DNA of 64,000 nucleotides, taken from positions 124,001 to 188,000 of the forward strand of contig NZ_NEVQ01000012.1 of the NCBI RefSeq assembly GCF_002261185.1, given 5' to 3'. This stretch comes from Bordetella genomosp. 4. GTDB taxonomy: Bacteria > Pseudomonadota > Gammaproteobacteria > Burkholderiales > Burkholderiaceae_B. Below are positions 16,654 through 26,014 of this stretch, in pieces; within the stretch, counting starts at the first letter, position 1; each line of letters starts with the position of its first letter. A program made the translations under genes and the position numbers. The notes beneath the pieces are model-generated. The model was not told the DNA's origin. It worked only from the letters and a program-made list of their open reading frames with translations, and made no database searches.

Positions 16654-17823
16654 TCACCATTGCTGTTCAGAAAGCCGTGTCAGCGTATTCAACACTGCAA
16701 GCCCGCGAGGAACGATCGTGTCGATCTCGCAATACTCGTCCAGCGTGTGGAACTTTCCGCCCACAGGGCCGGTGCCGCATAAGGTGATGACCCCCATGCT
16801 GGAGGTCACGCCGGAGTCGGCACAACCGCCGCTGAATTCTCCCTCGGCTTGATGCCCCATGGCATTCAATTCCGATTGGTACAACTCAAATAATTGCCTG
16901 GATTGCGCGGTGGGTACGAACGGACGGAATTCGCCTTTGATATCCAGCTTGGATAGCGTGCCGGTGATAAAGGATTTGTTGCAGATGCAGCGTATGCTGC
17001 TGACGAGCGATTCACGCTGCTCCAGATTGAAAATGCGCAGATCAATGGATGCCTTGGCCGACGGAGCCGAAGTATTGACCGACAGGCCGCCAGATACCAG
17101 CCCCACATTGACTGTGACGCCTTGGTCTATGTCGGTGAGTTCGTCCAGCGCCACGATTTTGTGGGCCAGCTCTGAGATAGCGCTGATGCCTTCGGAAAAA
17201 TTGGCGCCGGAATGCGCGGCGCGGCCCTCGATATCCATTTCAAAGAACACGCCGCCTTTGCGGCCGGTGACTACGTTACCTGAGGGGCGGCCAGGCTCGG
17301 CATTGAATGCGAAACGAGCTTTTTCGGCAAAGGGGATGATGACGTCTTTACTCAACGGCGAGCCGATTTCTTCGTCGCAGGTGAAGAGGGCGGTTATTTC
17401 GGGCAGCGATTCCGGGCTCTGCGCGGCGGCGGCTACGATGAACGCGTTCATCACGACACCGGGTTTCATGTCGGCGACGCCGGGGCCGTAGGCTCGGCCG
17501 TCCTGAATGCGAAATGGGCGTCGAGCGGCCTCGCCAGCGGGAAACACAGTGTCGCAATGCCCCATCAGCAAAACCGGCTGTCCTTCCTCGCTGCCGGCGT
17601 TCACCGTGACAGAAATTGCGGCCTCCACATCGCCGACGAAATGTGACGTCACCGCGATGCCGTGCTCGGAGAAAAATGACTGCAGACGGCGGAATACTCG
17701 TGCCACGCCAGGCTTGTCGTAGCTGTTGGAGTCGATATTGACGAGGTCTGCCAGCAAAGCCAGCATGTTGTCGTGTTGGCCTGCTAGCCATTGCGCTGCG
17801 GGGATTCCGGCGGGGGTGTTCAT
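16654..17823 (-). CDS. M20-family metallopeptidase (carboxypeptidase G2/ArgE-like)
   Basis: A 389-residue M20 peptidase. Metal and catalytic residues are visible: GHCDTVFP with His89 and Asp91, the bridging Asp118 in GVADMK, the catalytic pair Glu151/Glu152 in CDEEIGSP, and Glu176 in NAEPGRP. A dimerisation insert (GRAAHSGANFSEGISAI) and the C-terminal GGKFHTLDEYC with a ligand His complete the fold. No signal peptide is seen. Such enzymes remove C-terminal Glu or deacylate N-acyl amino acids. It is first in a minus-strand unit and divergent from an IclR gene. Confidence 0.9.
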   Translation of the reverse strand: MNTPAGIPAAQWLAGQHDNMLALLADLVNIDSNSYDKPGVARVFRRLQSFFSEHGIAVTSHFVGDVEAAISVTVNAGSEEGQPVLLMGHCDTVFPAGEAARRPFRIQDGRAYGPGVADMKPGVVMNAFIVAAAAQSPESLPEITALFTCDEEIGSPLSKDVIIPFAEKARFAFNAEPGRPSGNVVTGRKGGVFFEMDIEGRAAHSGANFSEGISAISELAHKIVALDELTDIDQGVTVNVGLVSGGLSVNTSAPSAKASIDLRIFNLEQRESLVSSIRCICNKSFITGTLSKLDIKGEFRPFVPTAQSRQLFELYQSELNAMGHQAEGEFSGGCADSGVTSSMGVITLCGTGPVGGKFHTLDEYCEIDTIVPRGLAVLNTLTRLSEQQW

Positions 17824-17876
17824 GTGTTCGCTCTGGTTGGATGCACGGATAAAAGGAAAAGGGCGGTTCCGGGGAG

Positions 17877-17905
17877 TTGCGTCAATCTTGGTATTGCTAT
17901 TTAAT
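17877..17905 (+). promoter_or_regulatory. candidate promoter of the IclR gene at 17957
   Basis: TTGCGT (17877-17882) and TTTAAT (17900-17905) are spaced by 17 bases, about 50 bases upstream of the IclR start. The -10 sits at the edge of a very AT-rich tract (17898-17921) shared with the divergent peptidase gene, where the regulator may also act. Confidence 0.4.
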
Positions 17906-17956
17906 ACTTAATATTATTATGCGCTACCCGACCGCACCGGTCTATTCTGGAAAACG

Positions 17957-18727
17957 ATGACAAGCAACGCCCTATACGTAGGCTCAGTCGGCAAGGCATT
18001 TGCCGTACTGAACTGTTTTAAAAGCGCCAGCGGTGATCTGAGCCTGACGGAAATCATCGAGCGGACCGGTCTGGACAAGAGCGCCGCGCAGCGTTACGCC
18101 TATACGCTGAACGCCGAAGGGTATCTGGAACAGAATCCGCAGACGCGCCGATATCGCCTGGGAAAGCGCGTGCTCGATTTGAGTTTTCATTTTCTGCGCA
18201 CGCATGAGTTGGTCGAGGCATGGAATCCCATCATGCTGAGCCTGTCGCAGGCCACCGGTGAAAAGATCAGTCTGTCTTTGTACGACGGCCGCGAGCTGGT
18301 GCACGTGATGCGGCACCAGACCAAAACAGAGCATTACCATGCGTCGTTGATCGGCCGTCGTGTGCCACTGTTCTGCACTGCCGGTGGACGCGCGGTGTTG
18401 TCGCGGCTCGGTGAGGCGCAGCTCACATCGGTGCTTGCCGACGCGGAGTTGACGGCGTATACCCAACATACCTTGACGACGCAGAAGGCCATCAAGGCTG
18501 CGTTAAAGCCTGTACGGGAAAAGGGCTATGCCATGGTCGTCGATGAGTTCATCATCGGCGAGATCGCGCTGGCGGCGGCGGTGATTGACGCCAGCGGCGC
18601 ACCGATTGGGGCACTGCATCTGGCGGGCGAGTCACGCGAATGGGCTGCAGCGCAGTACGAGGCCAAATTTGCGCCGCACCTGCTGAACGCGATTGCGCAG
18701 TTTCAACGGCGCAATCAGTTTGGATGA
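17957..18727 (+). CDS. IclR-family transcriptional regulator
   Basis: A 256-residue IclR regulator. The winged helix-turn-helix spans about residues 8-65 (KAFAVLNCFKSASGDLSLTEIIERTGLDKSAAQRYAYTL), and the effector domain runs from RYRLGKRVLDLSF to the C-terminus. It is divergent from the M20 peptidase/Bug/BaiN/OCD unit and likely controls it. No strong ribosome site precedes the ATG. A stem-loop follows between it and the convergent YaiI gene. Confidence 0.9.
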   Translation: MTSNALYVGSVGKAFAVLNCFKSASGDLSLTEIIERTGLDKSAAQRYAYTLNAEGYLEQNPQTRRYRLGKRVLDLSFHFLRTHELVEAWNPIMLSLSQATGEKISLSLYDGRELVHVMRHQTKTEHYHASLIGRRVPLFCTAGGRAVLSRLGEAQLTSVLADAELTAYTQHTLTTQKAIKAALKPVREKGYAMVVDEFIIGEIALAAAVIDASGAPIGALHLAGESREWAAAQYEAKFAPHLLNAIAQFQRRNQFG

Positions 18728-18733
18728 AGGAGT

Positions 18734-18757
18734 AGGGCTGGCGTGTGTGCCGGCCCT
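18734..18757. terminator. stem-loop between convergent IclR and YaiI genes
   Basis: A 9-bp stem (AGGGCTGGC / GCCGGCCCT with one G-T pair) and loop GTGTGT lie directly between the two stop codons, touching the YaiI stop. The T-run is poor, so termination strength is uncertain. Confidence 0.4.
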
Positions 18758-19227
18758 TAATTCGACGGTTTTGCCCTCAACCTGGCATGCCGAGCCAATA
18801 GCGTATCCAGCTGGTTCGCAAAGGATTTGCGATCAGCCTGACTGAATGATGCCGGGCCACCTGTCTCGATGCCGCTGGCCCGCAACTCCTCCATCATGTC
18901 ACGCATCGCCAGGCGCTCTCGAATCGTCTCCGGCGAATAGCGTTCGCCACGCGGATTCAGCGCCATGGCGCCTTTTTCGAGCACCTCGGCGGCCAGCGGG
19001 ATGTCTCCTGTGATGACGAGGTCGCCCGCCTCGGCATGCATGACGATATGCGCGTCGGCCACGTCGAAACCACGTGGCACCTGCACCGCCCGTATCAGAG
19101 GAGATGGGGGCGTGTACAGCATTTGATTGGCCACCAGCGTGAGCGGAATCTGCCAGCGCTGGGCAGCGCGAAACAAGATGTCCTTGATGACGGCGGGGCA
19201 AGCGTCGGCGTCGACCCAGATATGCAT
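18757..19227 (-). CDS. UPF0178 (YaiI/YqxD, DUF188) family protein
   Basis: A 156-residue protein matching the YaiI/YqxD family over its full length: [22 protein letters not shown] at the start, [38 protein letters not shown] in the middle, and [11 protein letters not shown] near the end. The Asp-rich N-terminus and the GD pair resemble PIN-type nuclease folds, but no activity is established. It begins 7 bases after the stop of the small upstream gene, so the two are probably cotranscribed. Confidence 0.9.
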   Translation of the reverse strand: MHIWVDADACPAVIKDILFRAAQRWQIPLTLVANQMLYTPPSPLIRAVQVPRGFDVADAHIVMHAEAGDLVITGDIPLAAEVLEKGAMALNPRGERYSPETIRERLAMRDMMEELRASGIETGGPASFSQADRKSFANQLDTLLARHARLRAKPSN

Positions 19228-19234
19228 AAATAAT

Positions 19235-19498
19235 TCAGGCGTCGAGCGCTTTTTGCAGGAGTTCGGCCACGATGTCGTTCGTGGATACGCCTCGTTCCTG
19301 TGCCAGCGCGCGCACGTGATCGGCTTGCACCTGGGTGAGTTTCAGCGGAAAAGGCACCAGACCTGCGGCCTGGTCCAGTTTGCGCTGTTCGCGCCGATCG
19401 AGCAATTGATCGGAACCATAGCGGCCGGGGGTACCCGATTGCTTCAGTTGCCCAGCGAGTTTCAGGGCTTTGTTCTTTTCGAGATCGTATTTGTTCAT
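19235..19498 (-). CDS. small conserved protein of unknown function
   Basis: An 87-residue, highly charged protein. Residues 1-50 are Lys/Arg/Gln-rich, and the C-terminal half ([33 protein letters not shown]) is a predicted helix-loop-helix with a spacing like ribbon-helix-helix or short helix-turn-helix proteins. No family is recognised with confidence. It lies between the large membrane protein and yaiI, same strand, 7 bases from yaiI. Confidence 0.65.
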   Translation of the reverse strand: MNKYDLEKNKALKLAGQLKQSGTPGRYGSDQLLDRREQRKLDQAAGLVPFPLKLTQVQADHVRALAQERGVSTNDIVAELLQKALDA

Positions 19499-19531
19499 GT
19501 TTGTTCCTGATTGGGTTGGTTTTTTGAGAGC

Positions 19532-22159
19532 TTACCGCGCCAAGTCATACTGCCACTGCAAAGGCTCGTCATTTTCATACCAATCCCCTTTGCTCCAATA
19601 TAGCTTGCTGCCGGCCGGCGATAGACCCATTACGCCCAGATAGCCCGGAATGGCCAACTGATGCCAGGTGCGGCCGCCATCTCGGGTATAGAAATGCGCA
19701 TCGGTGTCGATCTCGGCTCGGTCTTTCGATACTGGGATGATCAAGCGAGGCACGACCGTGTCGCCCCATTCGCTCACGACCTGATAGTCCCCGTTGTTCC
19801 AGAAATACCGCGCTGAGGTGCGATCCTCGGCGAGCCATTGCGGCAGCAGCGACGGCGTTTTCTGGCGTTCGATCCATTCGCCGGTTTGCGTGTCGAGCTT
19901 GGCCAGCCATTCTCCATCCTTGTCCTGCAGAATGGCATAGGTGCGGCCATCGAGCGAAGTCGACAAATGTTGCACGCGCAATTCCGGGTGGCGCGTGACC
20001 TTGGTGATCTGCCATTCGCCGGAGGAAGTCGTGCGCGAAAGCTCTGCGCGCGTCATCAACATCGTGCGGTGTTGGGCTTCGCCGACGGAATACCACATGA
20101 ACTCTGATGCCCACGCATAGGCACGGGTGTCGCTGACCTGAACGACAAAGCGCTCTTGATCCATGTCCCGGCGCGAGGAAAAATCGGCGGTGGGTTGCCC
20201 GATCATTTCCCGCAGATAGGAGACCGGTGCAATCAAGGGCTCGGGACTATAGACGACAGCCGAGGTTTGTCCTTGGTCGGATGAGTAGAACAAGGCCGTC
20301 GGTCTGGTCTCATTGCCGTTGGCGTCGCGACGCGTGGACGCAGGTTCGGGACGTCCCCATATCCCGGTCGGCTCGTCGTCGCTCGGAGGCTCTTTGCCCC
20401 AGGCCCAGACCTCCTGGTCCGAAGAAAACGTGGGCTTGATATTCCAGGCGAGCCCATCGACCTCGGTCATGAAACCCGATTCCAGCAAAGTCCAGGTGGC
20501 GCCATGATCGGTGGAGCGGAAGACGGCAGTCTGTTCGTTTGCAGGCAACGAGGGGGATGAGGGCCTGGGCCGGTCTATGCCGGTGAACAGGAACAGTGTG
20601 TCGGATTTGGGCGATACCACCAAGCAGGTGACGTCAGGCACCGTCGCGACCATTTTGAATGTGCCGTCATCCTGCAGTAACGACAGCGTGGTCAAGACGG
20701 AGCGAGAGTTAAACAGACTGAAACGGCGTTGCGAGGCCGCTTCGTCTTCGCTCATGACGAGTTTGCTCAGATCCTGGACACCGTCAGGGATGTAAGACGG
20801 GGCGGCGCCGGAGGAATCTTCGTTTCGTCCAACCAGCCATGTCCCATGCCGGGTTTCGACGACGCCCGTGCACCATTGCTCCATGGAGCGCCAGCGCGCG
20901 TCGCCGAGTTTGCCGGTGACGGCCATGCCTGGCGTACCCCCGGCAGCGCCCATATTAGCGCTTGCGAGGGTCCAGCCTACGTAAAGGGGAATGCTGGCGC
21001 ATAGCATCAGGACGGCCAACACACCTGTCCAGCGCCGTGGCGATTGACGTAGTCTGCCGCTTGCTATGCACAGCAATGCCATCGCTACGAGGTTGAGGGC
21101 AATGGCCAGCGCCAGGCCGCTTTCCGGATTGCGGCTGAGCTGGCGCGGTAATGATTCGACGAATCCCGGGTTAAGCCACATCCAGGCCCACACCAGCGCC
21201 AATATCAGAAAACTGGTCAACAGGTACGCGATGACACCGGACAGCAGCGGCTTGATGACGAGTCCGAAAGTGTTCGGCCGGGCGATTGTCAGACGGCGCA
21301 CATAAATCGTCGCTGCCAACAGGCATATCAGGCTGGCAAAAACAATCTGGCTCAGCGATAGCGGCAGGCTCAGTGCGTCGAGCACATCCAGGGGAGGCTG
21401 TATATCCGACAGTTGAGCGGCCCATGGCCACAGTCCGAGGTACGTGAGCAAGACCAGGACAAAATGCAGCCCCAGGCACCCGAGCAAAAAGGAGGTAAAG
21501 GCGATGCTTTTTTGCAGTGGTGCCACCACGCTGGCGGAATGATTACTGTCCGCGAAAGCTGTGTCGTGTGTTGTGTCGACGGGCTTTTTGGCAAACAGGA
21601 AGTGTAGCCAGACGGGCACCCAGGCCCACAGGGGCATCGTGGTGTAGAGGAGGCTGGTGATGGTCCTATTCGCTTGCAATAGGATGGGGGGCATCAGCTC
21701 GAACCAGTCACCGCCTTTGGCTTCCAGAGTTTGCAGTTCTTCGACCCAGAGGTGTTGAAAGTGTCCGAGTATTTGCAAGCGAACAAAATAGGACCAGGCC
21801 AGTGTGGCCAGGACCAGAATGATCCATCGACCTTTGTTGCTCGGACGCTCGGCCGCCCATGGGCGTCGGCGGATGAACCAGGCGCTGAACAGAAACACCA
21901 GCAGGCATTCGATGATCAAGACCGGCACTAACGCGAGTGCGTACTGAAAGCCAAGAGGCAGGGTCAGCACCTGTAGCGGCAACACCGGATAGAGATGACG
22001 CAGCCAAACGCTCTGTGTCTGCACCAACGACTGGACAGTCGCCTCGGGCAGCAGATAAAAGACAAAGAACAGCAGTTCCGGCAGACCGCGTATCAGCAGA
22101 TAAATCAGCGTGATTTTCAGCGCATAGCGTTTGAACCGGGGGGAGTTGTCTCCAGACAT
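19532..22159 (-). CDS. large membrane protein with sialidase-like Asp-box domain
   Basis: An 875-residue protein in two halves. About residues 1-410 hold some ten hydrophobic helices (for example KITLIYLLIRGLPELLFFVF, ALALVPVLIIECLLVFLF, GVIAYLLTSFLILALVWAWM). From about 430 to the end is a soluble region with Asp-box motifs of the BNR/sialidase propeller type: STDHGATW near 549, a degenerate SSDQGQT near 623, and TRDGGRTW near 823. Asp boxes shape beta-propellers in sialidases and photosystem-assembly factors and are not themselves catalytic. The propeller is probably periplasmic, and the full fold resembles no single family that I can name. It could be a sensor or surface-binding protein. 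Confidence 0.75.
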   Translation of the reverse strand: MSGDNSPRFKRYALKITLIYLLIRGLPELLFFVFYLLPEATVQSLVQTQSVWLRHLYPVLPLQVLTLPLGFQYALALVPVLIIECLLVFLFSAWFIRRRPWAAERPSNKGRWIILVLATLAWSYFVRLQILGHFQHLWVEELQTLEAKGGDWFELMPPILLQANRTITSLLYTTMPLWAWVPVWLHFLFAKKPVDTTHDTAFADSNHSASVVAPLQKSIAFTSFLLGCLGLHFVLVLLTYLGLWPWAAQLSDIQPPLDVLDALSLPLSLSQIVFASLICLLAATIYVRRLTIARPNTFGLVIKPLLSGVIAYLLTSFLILALVWAWMWLNPGFVESLPRQLSRNPESGLALAIALNLVAMALLCIASGRLRQSPRRWTGVLAVLMLCASIPLYVGWTLASANMGAAGGTPGMAVTGKLGDARWRSMEQWCTGVVETRHGTWLVGRNEDSSGAAPSYIPDGVQDLSKLVMSEDEAASQRRFSLFNSRSVLTTLSLLQDDGTFKMVATVPDVTCLVVSPKSDTLFLFTGIDRPRPSSPSLPANEQTAVFRSTDHGATWTLLESGFMTEVDGLAWNIKPTFSSDQEVWAWGKEPPSDDEPTGIWGRPEPASTRRDANGNETRPTALFYSSDQGQTSAVVYSPEPLIAPVSYLREMIGQPTADFSSRRDMDQERFVVQVSDTRAYAWASEFMWYSVGEAQHRTMLMTRAELSRTTSSGEWQITKVTRHPELRVQHLSTSLDGRTYAILQDKDGEWLAKLDTQTGEWIERQKTPSLLPQWLAEDRTSARYFWNNGDYQVVSEWGDTVVPRLIIPVSKDRAEIDTDAHFYTRDGGRTWHQLAIPGYLGVMGLSPAGSKLYWSKGDWYENDEPLQWQYDLAR

Positions 22160-22305
22160 ATTCGGCTTGTTAGGTGTTGTCGACGACGCATTATTACCTA
22201 CAAGCGCTTGGTGAGTCGGATGGGCCTTTTATCGAACCGCTGAAAGAATGCCGGCGGGAGTCTTCCGTGTGAGGGCTTATCAGGGCGCCTCGCGCGGAGC
22301 AATGT

Positions 22306-23487
22306 TCAAGCATTTGCGCAGGACGTCTGAACGGCTTGCCGTGCGCGTTGCCTGCTCGAGATGGCCAGGGCTGCTCCCAGCCCCATGGCGGCCAGCACAA
22401 TGACCGCGGCCGTCACACCCAGCCAGACTAGTCCATAGTGGTCGATAACGTATCCGCCCACGATGGCGCCGATGCCAATGCCGGTATTGGCGCCAGAGAT
22501 ATTCAGCGAGGCGGCAAAGGCGGGCGCATCGGGTGCGGATTTCATGACGCGCACATGGCATACCGTAAAGAGCGCTGCCTGGGCGATGCCCCAGATGCCT
22601 AAAGCGGGCGCAAGCAATCCTGGTGAGCGCATGACCGGACCGAGGGCGACCAGACCGGCCGTCATCAACCCGGAAAATAACAGCGTGGCGCCGAGCGCAC
22701 TGCGATCGGCCAGTCTGCCGCCGACCAGGTTGCCAATCAGTCCGATGCCGCCAAAAGCCATCATGGTCCAACCCACCCATTGGCCGTTGAAGCCGGCCAG
22801 CCGCTCCAGCATGTCGGCCAGATAGGTGTAGGCGGTAAACATGCCGGTGAAAATCAGCAGCGACAGCAAGACATGCCCGATGACGTACGGGTCGCGCAAA
22901 ATGCCTAATTGCGTGCGTAGCTTGACTTGTTGACTCTGCTGCGGCGGGCGAGGAAAGAAGGCCCACAGCATCAAGGCCTTGGCGAACGCCACGACGGCTA
23001 GCACGCCAAACGCGGTGCGCCAGCCAAAGCCGTCGGAAATCAGTACACCAATGGGAATGCCAAACACGGTGGCAGCGACGATGCCGAATCCCACCATGGA
23101 AATGGCCCGGCCCGCACGAGCAGGGCCGGCCAGCTCGATCGCTGTCGCGCTGGCCAGCGACCAGAACACCGGCAAAGCCAAGGCAGGCACGAAACGCGCC
23201 AAGGCCATGATGCCGATGTTGGGGGCTAACGCGGCGACGGTATTGGATAGGCCGAACAGCACCAATGTCCCGATAAAGAGCCGCTTGCGATTCATGTTGC
23301 TCAACAGCGCGGTCAGAAACGGACCGGCGGCGGCAATCGTAAAGGCGAACAGCGTGACGAGCAGTCCGGCCTGGGACACCGTGACATTCAGGTCGCGCGC
23401 GAGCGGAGGGAGCAATCCGACGATCAGAAACTCTGTCGTCAGAATGGTGAACCCCGCGGTCGAAAGCAACAAAATAGGTAGCAGCAT
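22306..23487 (-). CDS. MFS transporter, arabinose-efflux (AraJ/YdhP) type
   Basis: A roughly 393-residue major-facilitator protein with 12 predicted helices. It shows the typical opening (LLLSTAGFTILTTEFLIVGLLPPLARDLNVTVSQAGLLV) and the loop 2-3 NMNRKRLFIGTLVLFGLSNTVAAL region of drug/sugar efflux members. The start at 23487 gives the usual N-terminus; the frame is open for 29 more codons but without homology or ribosome site. The cargo is unknown; relatives export sugars, chloramphenicol-like compounds or purine nucleosides. It is followed, same strand, by the sialidase-like membrane protein. Confidence 0.88.
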   Translation of the reverse strand: MLLPILLLSTAGFTILTTEFLIVGLLPPLARDLNVTVSQAGLLVTLFAFTIAAAGPFLTALLSNMNRKRLFIGTLVLFGLSNTVAALAPNIGIMALARFVPALALPVFWSLASATAIELAGPARAGRAISMVGFGIVAATVFGIPIGVLISDGFGWRTAFGVLAVVAFAKALMLWAFFPRPPQQSQQVKLRTQLGILRDPYVIGHVLLSLLIFTGMFTAYTYLADMLERLAGFNGQWVGWTMMAFGGIGLIGNLVGGRLADRSALGATLLFSGLMTAGLVALGPVMRSPGLLAPALGIWGIAQAALFTVCHVRVMKSAPDAPAFAASLNISGANTGIGIGAIVGGYVIDHYGLVWLGVTAAVIVLAAMGLGAALAISSRQRARQAVQTSCANA

Positions 23488-23839
23488 GATGTGATGTGTC
23501 GCGATGGTGAGGCGCGACAGATTAAGTTCTCGGCAGGCTTGGGATCGTGATGGCGTTTTCGTCGACCCAGGCATTACGTCGCGCCGTTTGCCCCGCCGAG
23601 AAAAGCCAGCGGGGCGCGGTCGGATGTCTGTCTAAGGCGAAGTCAGGAAACAGAACGACCGCCGTCTACGGTAAACGTAGGCGACGGAGCCATCGGTAGT
23701 GCAGGGATAACCCGTACTTTAATAGGACTTGATGAAAGGATAAAGACGAAAGATTCGGCATGACTGTTTATTTGAAACGAACAATCACGCCGACACCGAC
23801 ATTGCTGCTACGTTGACTCTGTCAGGGTAGCAGCCGATG
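23488..23839. other. intergenic region upstream of the MFS gene
   Basis: This 352-base gap between gph and the MFS gene holds no credible frame. It carries GC-rich inverted stretches at about 23592-23620 and an AT-richer block around 23715-23790. On the minus strand 15 codons before a TAA at 23769-23771 read like an outer-membrane beta-strand end (NVGVGVIVRFK), but a stop interrupts that frame just upstream. Confidence 0.4.
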
Positions 23840-24514
23840 TCAGCGCGCGTCGCGGGGCAGCAGGGGCTCGATGACTTTCCAGAGATCGGCAGGGGTGTTG
23901 GCGGTGGCCTCGGCCGACCAACTGATGACATTTTCGTCCTGCCCCAAATAGCCGTAGGCTGCGGCGACGGCGGGCATGCCCGCCGCATGAGCCGCTTGGA
24001 CGTCACGCAGATCATCGCCCACATAGACGCAGCGGTCAATCGCGTACCCGGCCTCTCGCGCGGCATGTTGCAATGGCAAGGGGTGAGGCTTGGAATGCGC
24101 GGTGGTGTCGCCGCATACCAGGACAGCACTGTCCCGGGTCAGACCGAGAAACTCTACGATGGGCAGCGTCAGGTGGGTGACTTTGTTGGTGACAATGCCC
24201 CAGGCGTGCCCGCGCTCCCGAATGCCATGGAGTAATTCGGCGATACCTGGGAACAGCCGGCTGTGTACCGTAGAGTTGGATGCGTAATCTTCCAGAAACT
24301 GCAGCCGCGTGGATTCGTATTCAGGATGGTCGGGCAGCATGCTCAACGCGACGCGCAGCAATCCGCGTGCTCCTTGCGAGGCGACGGGACGCAAGGTGTC
24401 GTAGGGCAGGGCCTCCAGGCCGCGGCGGGTGCGCTGACGATTGGCGGCTGCGGCCAGGTCGGGGGCCGTATCGGCCAGCGTGCCGTCGAAATCAAACAGA
24501 ATCAGTGCGCTCAT
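23840..24514 (-). CDS. gph: phosphoglycolate phosphatase, HAD family
   Basis: A 224-residue HAD hydrolase. Motif I is [13 protein letters not shown] (nucleophile Asp8, acid Asp10), motif II is VTNK (Thr), and motifs III/IV include SKPHPLPL and VGDDLRD. Length and the position next to ubiG fit the Gph family, which removes the phosphate from 2-phosphoglycolate formed during DNA repair; in some proteobacteria this protein position belongs to MupP, an N-acetylmuramate-6-phosphate phosphatase. Its ATG overlaps the ubiG TGA by four bases (ATGA), so the two are translationally coupled. Confidence 0.85.
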   Translation of the reverse strand: MSALILFDFDGTLADTAPDLAAAANRQRTRRGLEALPYDTLRPVASQGARGLLRVALSMLPDHPEYESTRLQFLEDYASNSTVHSRLFPGIAELLHGIRERGHAWGIVTNKVTHLTLPIVEFLGLTRDSAVLVCGDTTAHSKPHPLPLQHAAREAGYAIDRCVYVGDDLRDVQAAHAAGMPAVAAAYGYLGQDENVISWSAEATANTPADLWKVIEPLLPRDAR

Positions 24515-25236
24515 TTGCGGGTGGCCATCAGGTAATTCACAGAGGTATCGCCCGATAGGCGGTATACCTTGGTAATGGGGTTGTATTCCATGCCGCGCAT
24601 GCTGGTGGGCTCCAGGCCGGCTTGGCGAGCCGAAGCAGCCAGTTCGCTGGGTTTGATGAATTGGTCGTGGCTATGGGTGCCGCGCGGCAGCAGGTTCAGT
24701 ACGTATTCCGCCCCGAGGATGGCAAACAGGAAGGATTTTGCGTTGCGATTCAGCGTGGAGAAAAACACCCACCCGCCGGGCTTGACCAGGGCAGCGCAGG
24801 CACGAACGACGGAGCCGGGGTCCGGCACGTGTTCCAGCATTTCCATGCAGGTGACGACGTCATAGTGACCAGGTTGCTCGGCGGCCAAGTCCTCGACCGG
24901 GACGGCGCGATATTCGACTTTGATGCCAGATTCCAGGCCATGCAGGCGAGCGATCTTGAGCGAGCGCTCGGCGAGATCGATGCCCGTGACGGTGGCGCCC
25001 GTGGCAGCCATACTCTCGGACAGAATACCGCCGCCACATCCCACGTCCAGCACCGTTTTTCCGGCCAGGCTGCCTGCGCACTCCTGGATCCAATCCAATC
25101 GCAGCGGATTGATGGCATGCAGGGGCTTGAATTCGCTTTCCGGATCCCACCAGCGGGCAGCCAAGGCGGCGAATTTGTCCAATTCGGTTTGGTCAGCGTT
25201 GACGCCGGGGCGAGTGGAGGTAGCGGATTCAGTCAT
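24511..25236 (-). CDS. ubiG: UbiG, ubiquinone O-methyltransferase
   Basis: A 241-residue SAM-dependent methyltransferase. It has the family opening [20 protein letters not shown], the SAM loop [16 protein letters not shown], the acidic motif [14 protein letters not shown], and [13 protein letters not shown]. It methylates the ring hydroxyls at two steps of ubiquinone synthesis. The ATG at 25236 (MTESATS) was chosen over a frame extension that runs into the ompA terminator. The pairing ubiG-gph is common in beta- and gamma-proteobacteria. Confidence 0.93.
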   Translation of the reverse strand: MTESATSTRPGVNADQTELDKFAALAARWWDPESEFKPLHAINPLRLDWIQECAGSLAGKTVLDVGCGGGILSESMAATGATVTGIDLAERSLKIARLHGLESGIKVEYRAVPVEDLAAEQPGHYDVVTCMEMLEHVPDPGSVVRACAALVKPGGWVFFSTLNRNAKSFLFAILGAEYVLNLLPRGTHSHDQFIKPSELAASARQAGLEPTSMRGMEYNPITKVYRLSGDTSVNYLMATRK

Positions 25237-25276
25237 GGGCGGCAGGCAGTGCGGCGTGCAATGACACGCCAGAATG

Positions 25277-25302
25277 AAAAAAGGGCCTCGCAAGCGAGGC
25301 CC
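25277..25302 (-). terminator. rho-independent terminator of ompA
   Basis: An 8-bp GC stem GGGCCTCG / CGAGGCCC with loop CAAG is followed on the minus strand by six T (25282-25277), 26 bases after the ompA stop. It isolates the highly expressed ompA gene from ubiG. Confidence 0.88.
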
Positions 25303-25327
25303 CTCATTGTAACGGCTAGCGCGTCAA

Positions 25328-25912
25328 TTACTGATTGCGGCTACCGACAATTTCAACTTCTACGCGACGGTTCTGGGCACGGCCTTCGCGCGTCTTGTTC
25401 GAAGCGACGGGTTGCAGTTCGCCCTTGCCTTCGGTGTAGATGCGGTTCGGGTCGATGCCACGGCTAACCAAGTAAGCCTTGACCGAAGCAGCACGGCGCT
25501 CGGACAGACCTTGGTTGTACTTCTCGGTACCGATCGAGTCGGTGTGGCCGACGGCGATGATGGTCTCGAGGTTGATGCCTTGTGCTTGCTGGGCAACTTG
25601 ATCCAGCAGCTGACGGCCTTCCGGCTTCAGGGTGGACTTGTCGAAGTCGAAGAACGTGTCAGCGTTGAACACGACCTTGGTGGCCGCAGGCACGGGTTTG
25701 GCGGGCGCTTGAGCGACCGGTACACCATCGCAGCCCGGGATGCCGGTGGCCGGCGTCCAGAATGCATCGCGCCAGCACAGTTCATTCGTGCCGTTCATCC
25801 ACACGTCGCCGAACGGATTGCGCCAGTTGTCCACGGTTTGCGCGGAAGCAGCACCGGCAGCCGTAACGGCGGCGAAGGCGAGCGCCAGAGCGAATTTGGA
25901 GGGTTTGTTCAT
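25328..25912 (-). CDS. ompA: OmpA-family outer membrane protein
   Basis: A 194-residue protein. The signal peptide ends at AASA. A short Trp-rich N-terminal part (TVDNWRNPFGDVWMNGTNELCWRDAFW, about 25-52) contains two Cys (with GIPGCDG) that may form a disulfide; a Pro/Ala linker follows, then the OmpA C-terminal peptidoglycan-binding domain (FDKSTLKPEGRQLLDQ, VGHTDSIGTEKYNQGLSERRA, NRRVEVEI). It lacks the 8-stranded barrel of enterobacterial OmpA, which is the short form known in Bordetella. Codon use is strongly biased, as for an abundant protein. It has its own promoter and terminator. Confidence 0.92.
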   Translation of the reverse strand: MNKPSKFALALAFAAVTAAGAASAQTVDNWRNPFGDVWMNGTNELCWRDAFWTPATGIPGCDGVPVAQAPAKPVPAATKVVFNADTFFDFDKSTLKPEGRQLLDQVAQQAQGINLETIIAVGHTDSIGTEKYNQGLSERRAASVKAYLVSRGIDPNRIYTEGKGELQPVASNKTREGRAQNRRVEVEIVGSRNQ

Positions 25913-25986
25913 GTTTCTCCTCGTTGAGCTTGAAGCTGGATAAGTGACTCGCAGCGAATCCCCGCCGCATATCAGGAAACGGGGTC

Positions 25987-26014
25987 AGTATAGCAATGCT
26001 CGGAAAAGGTTCAA
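25987..26014 (-). promoter_or_regulatory. promoter of ompA
   Basis: On the minus strand TTGAAC (26014-26009) and TATACT (25992-25987) are spaced by 16 bases, giving a start near 25980 and a leader of roughly 68 bases before the ompA ATG at 25912. This is among the best sigma-70 matches in the window. Confidence 0.65.

Noticed and set aside
23765-23815. Possible remnant of an outer-membrane protein C-terminus on the minus strand (NVGVGVIVRFK)
   Set aside because: Only about 15 codons, with a stop directly upstream and no further beta-strand pattern; likely chance.
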